A stretch of DNA of 5,378 bases from Bacillota bacterium (GCA_023439185.1 JAEXOR010000010.1:1-5378), one strand, 5' to 3'. Shown: positions 1 to 5,378, numbered from the stretch's first letter. Notes: generated by a model not told the origin, from the letters alone. Translations and numbers: made by a program.

Positions 1-1882
1 CATTAATTATACACGACGCTATTTTTCAAGCGCCGCAGACCAGGTAATGGTCATACATATGAGCGCCGACAAGCCCGGTTCCATAAGTTTCACGGCAGCT
101 CTCAGAAGGGGAAGGTATCTGGACGCCGTAAAAGCTTATGGTAATAATACCATAAGTATGTATGCAGCCTGCGGCTCTGAGAAGGCCGTCAGATTCTGCA
201 CCATGGCCAGAGCTATCACAGATGGCGGCAGCGTACGTACTATCGGTGAGAATATAGCCGTAGAGCGCGCTGATGCCGTTACACTGATTCTATCAGCTGC
301 AACAAGTTTTTATCATAAAGACTATGAAGTCCGCTGCAAAGAGTATTTGGACAAAGCGGAGGAAAAAGGATACAACGGACTGCTGGCAGATCATGTTGAA
401 GATTATGCCGCCCTTTATAAACGTGTTTCGCTGTGCCTGGGCGGCAGGGATCGCCCGAACGGACTGGAGTTCATGGATACGGCGGAACGTCTGGAAAGGC
501 TTAAAAGCGGGGAAAAGGATCCGGGGCTGGCGGAACTGTATTTTCAGTACGGACGCTATCTTATGATTTCGTCCAGCCGGCCTGGCAGCCTGCCCGCAAA
601 CCTCCAGGGGATATGGAACCAGGACATGCTTCCTCCATGGGACAGTAAATTTACGATCAATATCAATACCGAGATGAATTATTGGCCGGCAGAGTCCTGC
701 AATCTTCCCGAATGCCATGAGCCGCTTTTTGATCATATCGACAGGATGCTGGAGCCCGGAAGGAGAACAGCCCGGGTGATGTACGGCTGCCGTGGCTTTG
801 CAGCCCATCACAATACTGACATATGGGGGGACACTGCGCCTCAGGACATATGGATACCTGCGACTTACTGGCCCATGGGAGCGGCCTGGCTTTGCCTCCA
901 TCCCTGGGAGCATTATGAGTATGGCTTGGATCGGGAATTCCTGAAGCGTGCCTACCCTGTCATGAAGGAGGCGGCGGAATTTCTTCTGGATTACCTTGTC
1001 GAGGATGATAAGGGCAGACTTGTGACATGTCCTTCCGTATCCCCCGAAAACACATACATACTTGAAAACGGAGAAAAGGGATGCCTTTGTATCGGCCCCT
1101 CCATGGACAGCCAGATTATCTATTCTCTTTTTAGCGACTGTATTGCTGCGGCAAGGATACTCAGCCTCGATTCCGAATTTGTACACCAGTTGAAAGCTGC
1201 TGCCGATAGGCTTCCGAAGCCTCAAATAGGAAGATTCGGGCAGATACAGGAATGGGCCGAGGACTACGAAGAAGCCGAAATAGGGCACAGACACATTTCA
1301 CACCTGTTCGGATTGCATCCCGGCAGCCTGTTTTCGGTTAGGAGAACCCCCGAGCTGGCAATGGCAGCAAGGAAGACCCTGGAAAGGAGACTGTCGCACG
1401 GCGGCGGACATACGGGCTGGAGCAGGGCCTGGATCATCAATATGTGGGCCAGACTCAAGGATGGAGAAAAGGCATATGAAAATTTGCTGGAGTTATTGAA
1501 AAAATCCACACAAACCAACATGCTGGATTCTCACCCGCCTTTCCAGATAGACGGAAATTTCGGAGGTACGGCAGGCATTGGTGAAATGCTTCTGCAATGC
1601 CATGAGGGGGGAATGGAGTTTCTCCCGGCCCTTCCGGAAGACTGGCCGGACGGATACGCAGGAGGCCTGAGGGCAAAGGGCGGTTTTACAGTCGATGTGG
1701 AATGGCAGAAAGGCAGTTTGACAAGAGCAGTTATATATTCGGATTCCGGAAGAGATTGCGCGATTTTTTCAAATCGAAAAGTATATATAAGCTGTGAAGG
1801 AAAAAGGATCGACGTCGGGCAAAACGGAGATATGTTTTCGTTCAGTACGGAAGCGGGCAGGGAATATGTCTTGACGGCATAG
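1..1882 (+). CDS. GH95 alpha-L-fucosidase / alpha-L-galactosidase, 5'-truncated by the window edge
   Basis: Glycoside hydrolase family 95 enzyme, which removes terminal alpha-1,2-linked L-fucose (or L-galactose) from glycans by an inverting mechanism. The frame is open from base 2, before the first ATG at 47, and the residues there (YTRRYFSSAADQVMVIH) match the end of the GH95 N-terminal beta-domain. The gene therefore starts outside the window; about 150 residues are probably missing from a protein of some 770. Seen here: the NINTEMNYWPAE motif with Asn codons at 659 and 665 (equivalent to AfcA Asn421/Asn423), SPEN with the likely general acid Glu at 1046 (AfcA Glu566), and QIDGNFGG with Asp at 1550 (AfcA Asp766), followed by a short C-terminal beta-domain. 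All catalytic residues are present and the frame is unbroken. The residue before the NIN triplet's Ile, two before the first Asn, is Thr (653), which may affect specificity. It ends in TAG, 18 bp from the convergent AraC gene. Whether a signal peptide exists cannot be seen. Family assignment is secure; the sugar released is not. Confidence 0.93.
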   Translation, partial: INYTRRYFSSAADQVMVIHMSADKPGSISFTAALRRGRYLDAVKAYGNNTISMYAACGSEKAVRFCTMARAITDGGSVRTIGENIAVERADAVTLILSAATSFYHKDYEVRCKEYLDKAEEKGYNGLLADHVEDYAALYKRVSLCLGGRDRPNGLEFMDTAERLERLKSGEKDPGLAELYFQYGRYLMISSSRPGSLPANLQGIWNQDMLPPWDSKFTININTEMNYWPAESCNLPECHEPLFDHIDRMLEPGRRTARVMYGCRGFAAHHNTDIWGDTAPQDIWIPATYWPMGAAWLCLHPWEHYEYGLDREFLKRAYPVMKEAAEFLLDYLVEDDKGRLVTCPSVSPENTYILENGEKGCLCIGPSMDSQIIYSLFSDCIAAARILSLDSEFVHQLKAAADRLPKPQIGRFGQIQEWAEDYEEAEIGHRHISHLFGLHPGSLFSVRRTPELAMAARKTLERRLSHGGGHTGWSRAWIINMWARLKDGEKAYENLLELLKKSTQTNMLDSHPPFQIDGNFGGTAGIGEMLLQCHEGGMEFLPALPEDWPDGYAGGLRAKGGFTVDVEWQKGSLTRAVIYSDSGRDCAIFSNRKVYISCEGKRIDVGQNGDMFSFSTEAGREYVLTA

Positions 1883-1900
1883 GATACCTGTTTAGTCTGA

Positions 1901-2758
1901 TTACATGCAGGCTTTGCGGTAAAAGGAGGGGGAACAGCCCCTTATTTTCCTGAATGTGCGGTTGAAGGTAGCAAGGCTGTTGAAGCCGGATTCCAGAGCT
2001 ATGTCGAGGATCTGCTTTTCGCTGATTTTCAACAGCTTTTCCGCCTGCCTCGCCCTGTAGCTGTTAAGATAATTTAGGAAATTCTGTCCTGTCACGTCCT
2101 TGAAAAGTCTTGAAAAATAATACTCGCTGAAGCCAACATAGGCTGAGATGTCCTTCAGGGATATTTCCGAAGGATAGTTCTTTTCAATGTATTCAAATGC
2201 GCGTTCAATCTGCTTGAACCCGGCTATTTTCCGGTTTCCTTCATTAAGCACGGATATGTTTTCCTTCGAGGCAAGGTATCGCGAAACAAGGACGATGATA
2301 TCGAAAACCCTTGCATTAATTGAAAGGGCATACCCGCAATCCTTATTCTCATACTCATGGATCAATTCGAGTACACAGCGCACTATCGATTCCTGAAGTT
2401 CAGGTTCGGAGGCTTTACCGATCTTCACGGTGTTTTTCATATAAGGCCTGATATTGTTGATACCACCGAAACAATCGAGCGATGTTATGTCGAATTGTAC
2501 GATATACCGCTCTCCATCTTTACTGCTGGCTGTTATTTCGTGAATATCGCCCGAAGGAACAAGCAGCAGATCGCCGTCGGAAAGCATGTATTCAGTCCCC
2601 GAAACGTTGATACGGCAGTAGCCGGACATGTTGCAGAAAAGCTCGGCGGCATTGTGCCAATGAAGGGGATATTGAAATTCCTCGATGTTATTTTTGATCA
2701 GACGGAACGGATATTGTTCCGTGAATATCTCCTTTTCGTGAAGGCCATCAAGTCTCAT
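1901..2758 (-). CDS. AraC-family transcriptional regulator with N-terminal cupin domain
   Basis: A 285-residue DNA-binding regulator, probably a sugar-responsive activator of the flanking glycosidase genes (role inferred from position). The N-terminal cupin/AraC-binding domain (about residues 15-95) carries PLHWHNAAEL (His33, His35, Glu39), then SDGDLLLVPSGDIHEI (His73), the usual ligand-pocket pattern. The C-terminal AraC domain holds two helix-turn-helix units: SLKDISAYVGFSEYYFSRLF (about 200-219, recognition region) and QILDIALESGFNSLATFNRT (about 249-268), ending with the family GCSPSFYRK tail. I chose the ATG at 2758 because GAGGTG sits 5 nt before it; an in-frame ATG at 2782 would add 8 residues but has only a weak AGG upstream and overlaps the candidate -10. 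No membrane segment is seen, so this is a cytoplasmic one-component regulator. It lies just downstream of the GH3 terminator in the same direction and converges on the GH95 gene. Family is certain; target genes and inducer are unknown. Confidence 0.93.
   Translation of the reverse strand: MRLDGLHEKEIFTEQYPFRLIKNNIEEFQYPLHWHNAAELFCNMSGYCRINVSGTEYMLSDGDLLLVPSGDIHEITASSKDGERYIVQFDITSLDCFGGINNIRPYMKNTVKIGKASEPELQESIVRCVLELIHEYENKDCGYALSINARVFDIIVLVSRYLASKENISVLNEGNRKIAGFKQIERAFEYIEKNYPSEISLKDISAYVGFSEYYFSRLFKDVTGQNFLNYLNSYRARQAEKLLKISEKQILDIALESGFNSLATFNRTFRKIRGCSPSFYRKACM
1921..1948 (+). terminator. Possible weak terminator for GH95 inside the 3' end of the AraC gene
   Basis: AAAAGGAGGGG (1921-1931) can pair with CCCCTTATTTT (1938-1948) around a 6-nt loop, with one G/A mismatch and one G-T wobble. 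The right arm is U-rich on the plus strand, resembling an intrinsic terminator 38 nt past the GH95 stop. It lies within AraC coding sequence, because only 18 bp separate the two stops and those hold no hairpin. Moderate to weak: the A/U part of the stem doubles as the U tract. Confidence 0.35.
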
Positions 2759-2763
2759 ATCAA

Positions 2764-2769
2764 CACCTC
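2764..2769 (-). promoter_or_regulatory. Ribosome binding site deciding the AraC start
   Basis: GAGGTG on the minus strand, 5 nt before the ATG at 2758. The alternative ATG at 2782 has only AGG at a similar distance, so the shorter protein is preferred. Confidence 0.7.
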
Positions 2770-2777
2770 GGACAAAT

Positions 2778-2807
2778 AACATAACATCCTGCCTTCAATG
2801 ATATCAA
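2778..2807 (-). promoter_or_regulatory. Candidate promoter of the AraC gene
   Basis: On the minus strand TTGATA (2807-2802, 5 of 6 to TTGACA) and TATGTT (2783-2778, 4 of 6 to TATAAT) are 18 bp apart. The -35 overlaps the end of the GH3 terminator's T tract. It would give a very short leader (about 13 nt) before the ATG at 2758. Low certainty; readthrough from GH3 is the alternative. Confidence 0.3.
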
Positions 2808-2847
2808 AAAAGGGCGCGTCCCGCAACTGAATGCAGGACGCGCCCCG
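2806..2847 (-). terminator. Rho-independent terminator of the GH3 gene
   Basis: A perfect 10-bp inverted repeat, GGGCGCGTCC at 2812-2821 and GGACGCGCCC at 2836-2845. It extends inward past one C/A mismatch by three further pairs (GCA/TGC) to leave a 6-nt loop. On the minus strand the hairpin is followed by six T (complement of 2806-2811). It begins about 17 nt after the GH3 TAA and ends about 48 nt before the AraC start, so it should separate the two transcripts. Confidence 0.9.
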
Positions 2848-2862
2848 TTACTCTTTACCTTG

Positions 2863-4461
2863 TTACCAATCCATCTCGAGCCTGTTGCCCGTGACTTCGA
2901 AGGACGCCTTCTGTACCGGCGTACCCGTCAGTGTTATACTTCTTGCATCGGGTTGGCTGCCGCCGATATAGATCTCGAATTTCCCCGGTTCCAGGACTGC
3001 ATTGCCGTCATTGTCTATCAGAGCGAGCTGGCGTGCTGTCATAGTAAAGGATACTTCCCTCTCCTCACCGGGATTGAGCTGCACTTTACTGACGCCGCAG
3101 AGCTGCCACTTCGGCACTGTGACACTTGCTTCCATATCCTTGAGATAAAGCTGCACGGTTTCCTCGGATGTGCGCTTTCCTGCGTTTTTGACTCTGACGC
3201 TGCAGGATACCGATTCGCCGGCTTTGACGCTGCTGTCGACTTTTATGGCACTGTATTCAAATCTGGTATAGCTCAGGCCATATCCAAAAGGATAAAGAGC
3301 CTCGGTCTTCATATACCTGTAGGTTCTGTTTTCCATGGAATAATCGTGGAAGTCAGGCAGCTCCTCGGTGGTAGCATAGAACGTGACCGGCAGCCTGCCC
3401 GACGGGCTGTAATCGCCGAAGAGCAGCGATGCGACCGCCTCGCCGCCGCGACCGCCCGGATACCATGCCTGTACTATTGCCGGAATGTGTTTATCTGCCC
3501 AGGTAACAGCCAGGGCGCTGCCCGAGAGCAGTACGAGCACTATCGGCTTGCCTGTGGCATGTATCTTTTCCAGCAGTTCCTGCTGCAGGCCAGGCAGGTT
3601 CAGACTCATCTTGTCTCCGCTTGCATACTCGTTTGAGGTATCGCCTTCTTCTCCTTCAATCGTAGCGTCAAGGCCCAGGCACATGACGACCACGTCGGAT
3701 CTTTCCGCAGCGGCAAGCGCCTCCCCGAAGCGGTTGCGGGCCACTGCCAGACCTGCATTCTTGTCATTGTAAAGATGGCAGCCCTCTGAAAAATATATCC
3801 TCGTATCATTGCCGACTGCAGCGCGGATCCCGTCCAACACCGTCACATATCTGTCGGAGGTGCCGAAATAGTTACCCTGCAGAGCATCACGGCTATCCGC
3901 GTTGGGGCCTATAACAGCAATGGATTTGAGCTTTGCTTTATCAAGCGGCAGCAGGTTATTATCGTTTTTCAGAAGTACCAGTGATTTTCTGGCCACTTCG
4001 ACGGAGAAATCGCTGTGTTCCTTGCAGCTGTTCAATTCATACGGCGTGTCGCTGAACGGAACGTGCTCCGGCTTGTCGAACATGCCAAGCTTCATACGCG
4101 TCATTACCAGCCTGGTCAGTGAGCGGTCGATGTCTTCCTCGCTGACGAGTCCTTCCTTGTGCGCGATGAGCAGGTTTGCATACATATTGCCGCAGTTGAC
4201 GTCGCAGCCGTTCTTCAAGGCGAGAGCGACGGACTCGGGTGCAGTCTTTGTTACCATATGGCCTTCATGGAAGTCCTTGATCGCCCAGCAATCCGACGTC
4301 ACATGGCCTTTGAAGCCCCATTCGTCCCGGAGGATGTCCTGAAGCAGTGTTTTACTCCCGCAGCAGGGTTCCCCGTTCGTCCTGTTGTATGCGCCCATGA
4401 CCGATTCCACGTTAGCCTCTCTGACAAGCTCGCCGAATGCTGGCAGGTATGTCTCGCGCAT
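2863..4461 (-). CDS. C-terminal fragment of the GH3 enzyme, open after the amber codon
   Basis: The frame stays open from 4524 to the TAA at 2863, and the first ATG in it is at 4461. The residues between the TAG and that ATG, AVHSGPESERHHFNAVASKK, are clearly still GH3 sequence, so the ATG is an internal Met and not a natural start. No GTG or TTG occurs earlier in this stretch, and no Shine-Dalgarno precedes the ATG (only an A-rich run), so independent translation looks poor. The segment holds nucleophile Asp248 (codon at 4293-4291), the LLKNDNNLLPL linker, the GH3 C-terminal sandwich with EGEEGD (Glu460), GRLPVTFY, YPFGYGLSYT and the fibronectin III-like end. Lacking roughly half of the barrel, it should not form a normal active enzyme alone. 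The unbroken 1.6 kb with all motifs kept argues against long neglect. Confidence 0.6.
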   Translation of the reverse strand: MRETYLPAFGELVREANVESVMGAYNRTNGEPCCGSKTLLQDILRDEWGFKGHVTSDCWAIKDFHEGHMVTKTAPESVALALKNGCDVNCGNMYANLLIAHKEGLVSEEDIDRSLTRLVMTRMKLGMFDKPEHVPFSDTPYELNSCKEHSDFSVEVARKSLVLLKNDNNLLPLDKAKLKSIAVIGPNADSRDALQGNYFGTSDRYVTVLDGIRAAVGNDTRIYFSEGCHLYNDKNAGLAVARNRFGEALAAAERSDVVVMCLGLDATIEGEEGDTSNEYASGDKMSLNLPGLQQELLEKIHATGKPIVLVLLSGSALAVTWADKHIPAIVQAWYPGGRGGEAVASLLFGDYSPSGRLPVTFYATTEELPDFHDYSMENRTYRYMKTEALYPFGYGLSYTRFEYSAIKVDSSVKAGESVSCSVRVKNAGKRTSEETVQLYLKDMEASVTVPKWQLCGVSKVQLNPGEEREVSFTMTARQLALIDNDGNAVLEPGKFEIYIGGSQPDARSITLTGTPVQKASFEVTGNRLEMDW

Positions 4462-4524
4462 ATCTTTTTTTGAAGCGACCGCATTGAAATGGTGCCTCTC
4501 GCTCTCAGGCCCGCTGTGTACTGC

Positions 4525-4527
4525 CTA
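4525..4527 (-). other. In-frame amber (TAG) codon inside the GH3 gene
   Basis: Read on the minus strand the codons are GCA AAG CAT TAG GCA GTA CAC AGC GGG CCT GAG, that is A-K-H-stop-A-V-H-S-G-P-E. The upstream and downstream parts share one frame, so this is a substitution and not a frameshift. GH3 relatives carry an aromatic residue here; a Tyr codon (TAC or TAT) becomes TAG by one third-base change, whereas Phe would need two. I see no strong hairpin directly downstream: the best is GCCT/AGGC with a 9-nt loop. Confidence 0.9.
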
Positions 4528-5034
4528 ATGCTTTGCACAGGCTGCGGCTTTGAGATATTTTTTGTCGTTTCCCTGGATGCCTTTTACAAAAGCCACACCG
4601 TGCCTTCCCGTAAGGTACGGATCCTCGCCGTAGGTCTCGTGGCCGCGGCCCCACCTGGGATCTCTGAATATATTGATATTTGGCGACCAGAAGGTCAGAC
4701 CCTTGTATATGTCATGATCGTCCTTACGGATGTTCTCATGATATTTTGCTCTGCCCTCGGTTGATATAACATCGGCGATTTTGAATAACAGATCCTCATC
4801 GAATGTTGCGGCTAGTCCGATGGCCTGTGGAAATACCGTTGCCACGCCTGCCCTCGCAACGCCGTGCAGCGCTTCGTTCCACCAGTTGTACGCTGGAATG
4901 TTGAGTCTCGGGATGGCCGCAGAACCGTGGACCATTTGCGTGACTTTTTCCTCAAGAGTCATGCGGGATACAAGATCTTTCGCACGTTCTTCAAAGCTAA
5001 GGCTTTCGTCCAGATAAGCAGGTTTCTTTTCCAT
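4525..5034 (-). CDS. N-terminal fragment of the GH3 enzyme (169 residues, up to the amber codon)
   Basis: This is the part of the GH3 gene that would be translated with TAG read as stop. It begins MEKKPAYLDESLSFEERAKD after a near-ideal ribosome binding site (AAGGAGGA, 5041-5048). It contains the first half of the catalytic barrel: WWNEALHGV (substrate-pocket region), FPQAIGLAATFDEDLL, WSPNINIFRDPRWGRG and the GEDP loop, and it stops immediately after AACAKH, whose Lys-His contacts the sugar in subsite -1 in known GH3 structures. It lacks the catalytic nucleophile, the acid/base and the whole C-terminal half, so on its own it should be inactive and probably unstable. It is not a recognised stand-alone protein family; its length is set only by the stop codon. 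Confidence 0.6.
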   Translation of the reverse strand: MEKKPAYLDESLSFEERAKDLVSRMTLEEKVTQMVHGSAAIPRLNIPAYNWWNEALHGVARAGVATVFPQAIGLAATFDEDLLFKIADVISTEGRAKYHENIRKDDHDIYKGLTFWSPNINIFRDPRWGRGHETYGEDPYLTGRHGVAFVKGIQGNDKKYLKAAACAKH

Positions 5035-5040
5035 TTTTCT

Positions 5041-5048
5041 TCCTCCTT
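5041..5048 (-). promoter_or_regulatory. Ribosome binding site of the GH3 gene
   Basis: AAGGAGGA on the minus strand, 6 nt before the ATG at 5034. Its near-perfect match to the anti-Shine-Dalgarno sequence fixes the start and shows that the interrupted gene keeps a strong initiation signal. Confidence 0.9.
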
Positions 5049-5070
5049 AATTAGCCTGATCATTACTCTG

Positions 5071-5081
5071 AGTATATTCTA
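5071..5081 (-). promoter_or_regulatory. Candidate -10 region of the GH3 gene
   Basis: On the minus strand TAGAATATACT offers two overlapping 5-of-6 matches to TATAAT (TAGAAT at 5081-5076, TATACT at 5076-5071), giving a leader of roughly 30 nt. No convincing TTGACA is found at 16-18 bp upstream, as with the opposing promoter. Confidence 0.4.
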
Positions 5082-5132
5082 CCCTGACTCGACACTTTTT
5101 TCCCTTCACAATTTGCTTTTATTTTTACACTT

Positions 5133-5169
5133 CTTGCAGTAAGCAGGCTAAAGCGAGACTTGCGTAAAG
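5133..5169. promoter_or_regulatory. Candidate operator: two direct near-repeats in the divergent promoter region
   Basis: CTTGCAGTAAG (5133-5143) and CTTGCGTAAAG (5159-5169) share CTTGC and GTAA with a 1-nt shift, start to start 26 bp. Paired direct half-sites upstream of a promoter with a poor -35 are common for AraC-family activators. The second copy ends about 12 bp before the -35 position of the rightward promoter. The match is short, so chance is a real possibility. Confidence 0.3.
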
Positions 5170-5203
5170 GAGTGCGGAATGAGATTATAGTAATAGTAAA
5201 ACA

Positions 5204-5209
5204 TATAAT
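5204..5209 (+). promoter_or_regulatory. -10 box of the GH127-like gene
   Basis: An exact TATAAT within an A/T-rich run, 55 nt before the ATG at 5265. At 17-bp spacing the -35 position (5181-5186, GAGATT) does not resemble TTGACA. A good -10 with a poor -35 is what an activator-dependent promoter often looks like, which would suit an AraC-type regulator; that link is inferred. Confidence 0.55.
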
Positions 5210-5251
5210 AAATGAAAAATACCACGGCCAGCAGTTAAATTTTATTCGTAT

Positions 5252-5256
5252 GGAGG
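5252..5256 (+). promoter_or_regulatory. Ribosome binding site of the GH127-like gene
   Basis: GGAGG lies 8 nt before the ATG at 5265. It overlaps the in-frame ATG at 5250, which decides in favour of the downstream start. Confidence 0.85.
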
Positions 5257-5264
5257 ATCTGAAA

Positions 5265-5378
5265 ATGCCGAGCAATGAAGCAAAAGACAGAGTTGAAAGC
5301 CCGGAACTGAAGAATGTACAGATAACCGATGGGTTTTGGAAAAAATATACCGACCTGGTCCTCGATACGGTCATACCG
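5265..5378 (+). CDS. Probable GH127-type beta-L-arabinofuranosidase, N-terminus only
   Basis: The first 38 codons of a gene running off the right edge. The start at 5265 has GGAGG (5252-5256) 8 nt upstream; an in-frame ATG at 5250 overlaps that site and has no site of its own, so it is rejected. After a short polar leader (MPSNEAKDRVESPELK) comes VQITDGFWKKYTDLVLDTVIP, split here only by the length rule: the VxITDGFW block is followed by a VIP. This pattern, Val-x-Ile-Thr-Asp-x-Phe-Trp and, about 15 residues on, Val-Ile-Pro, is the characteristic opening of GH127 (former DUF1680) proteins, where it precedes the (alpha/alpha)6 barrel. No signal peptide is present, so a cytoplasmic enzyme is likely. 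It would release beta-L-arabinofuranose from arabino-oligosaccharides. The Cys/Glu active site lies outside the window, and the related family GH146 or another DUF1680-like clade cannot be excluded from so short a piece. It is divergent from the GH3 gene and probably coregulated. Confidence 0.72.
   Translation, partial: MPSNEAKDRVESPELKNVQITDGFWKKYTDLVLDTVIP

Larger units (their letters stand above)
2863..5034 (-). pseudogene. GH3 beta-xylosidase/beta-glucosidase gene interrupted by one in-frame TAG
   Basis: Family 3 glycoside hydrolase, a retaining exo-enzyme releasing beta-linked xylose or glucose from oligosaccharides; the WWNEALHGVARAG segment and overall layout resemble the beta-xylosidase-like branch. 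The full locus is 723 codons, a normal length. Domain order: (beta/alpha)8 barrel about 12-310 with RDPRWGR and GEDP, the substrate-contacting Lys168-His169, and nucleophile Asp248 in VTSDCWAI; GH3 C-terminal domain about 365-570 with probable acid/base Glu460 in IEGEEGD; fibronectin III-like domain about 602-692. There is no signal peptide, so it is probably cytoplasmic. The start at 5034 is fixed by AAGGAGGA 6 nt upstream; the stop is TAA, followed by a strong terminator. The oddity is codon 170, TAG, where relatives have Tyr or Phe (KHYAVHSGPE). Frame and motifs are intact on both sides, so either a recent nonsense mutation, a sequence error, or suppression/recoding explains it. I call it a pseudogene provisionally. 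Confidence 0.8.

Noticed and set aside
293..1294. A 333-codon open frame on the minus strand inside GH95
   Set aside because: Its translation has no recognisable domain, it has no plausible ribosome binding context in a gene layout, and the plus strand carries all GH95 catalytic motifs over the same bases. It is a shadow of GH95 codon usage.
2860..3636. A 258-codon open frame on the plus strand antisense to GH3
   Set aside because: It mirrors well-conserved GH3 C-terminal sequence, shows no family motif and begins by overlapping the GH3 stop. It is a shadow frame.
4461..4527. Programmed frameshift joining the two GH3 halves
   Set aside because: The two halves are in the same frame (both codon series end at coordinates divisible by three), so no shift is needed; only the TAG separates them.
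4500..4527. Pyrrolysine insertion or a leaky-stop context at the GH3 TAG
   Set aside because: The following bases (GCAGTA) do not match a CARYYA-like readthrough context, only a 4-bp hairpin follows, and pyrrolysine at this aromatic position would be unprecedented to my knowledge. Kept only as an outside possibility.
5051..5151. An 8-bp inverted repeat, TTAGCCTG (5051-5058) and CAGGCTAA (5144-5151)
   Set aside because: An 8-bp match within a 230-bp region is quite likely by chance, the arms are 85 bp apart, and the left arm sits in the GH3 leader downstream of its -10. Not listed as an operator.
5063..5374. A 103-codon minus-strand open frame across the divergent promoter region
   Set aside because: It would cover the promoters and the GH127-like N-terminus; its translation is a low-complexity Ser/Phe/Ile mix with no motif.
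1..5378. CRISPR arrays, insertion sequences, tRNAs, riboswitches
   Set aside because: I saw no repeat-spacer pattern, transposase, terminal inverted repeats, cloverleaf or recognisable aptamer; almost all of the window is coding.

Overview
The window is a piece of a carbohydrate-utilisation locus, probably from a Gram-positive clostridial bacterium. The evidence for that is the strong AAGGAGGA/GGAGG ribosome binding sites, roughly balanced base composition, compact gene spacing, an intrinsic terminator with a clean U tract, and glycosidases that show no secretion signals where their N-termini are visible. Taxonomy is an inference; there is no rRNA or other marker gene here.

Layout: (1) bases 1-1882, plus strand: the C-terminal 626 residues of a GH95 alpha-L-fucosidase/alpha-L-galactosidase, whose start lies outside the window. 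(2) Bases 1901-2758, minus strand: an AraC-family regulator with an N-terminal cupin sensor, tail to tail with GH95 across 18 bp. (3) Bases 2806-2847: a strong minus-strand terminator closing the next gene. (4) Bases 2863-5034, minus strand: a GH3 beta-xylosidase/beta-glucosidase gene, complete except for one in-frame TAG (4525-4527) at the residue after the conserved Lys-His of the active site. (5) Bases 5035-5264: a divergent promoter region with an excellent ribosome binding site on each side and an exact TATAAT for the rightward gene. (6) Bases 5265-5378, plus strand: the first 38 codons of what looks like a GH127-type beta-L-arabinofuranosidase.

Taken together, an L-fucose/L-galactose-releasing enzyme, a beta-xylosidase-like GH3, a beta-L-arabinofuranosidase-like enzyme and an AraC regulator suggest intracellular trimming of decorated plant cell-wall oligosaccharides such as substituted (arabino)xylan side chains, with the AraC protein probably controlling the neighbouring glycosidase genes. 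This pathway reading is inferred from family membership.

The most notable observation is the amber codon in the GH3 gene. Everything on both sides is in the same frame and well conserved, so this is a single-codon lesion (or a recoded or suppressed codon, or a sequence error), not a decayed gene. I saw no mobile element, CRISPR array, RNA gene or clearly novel system.
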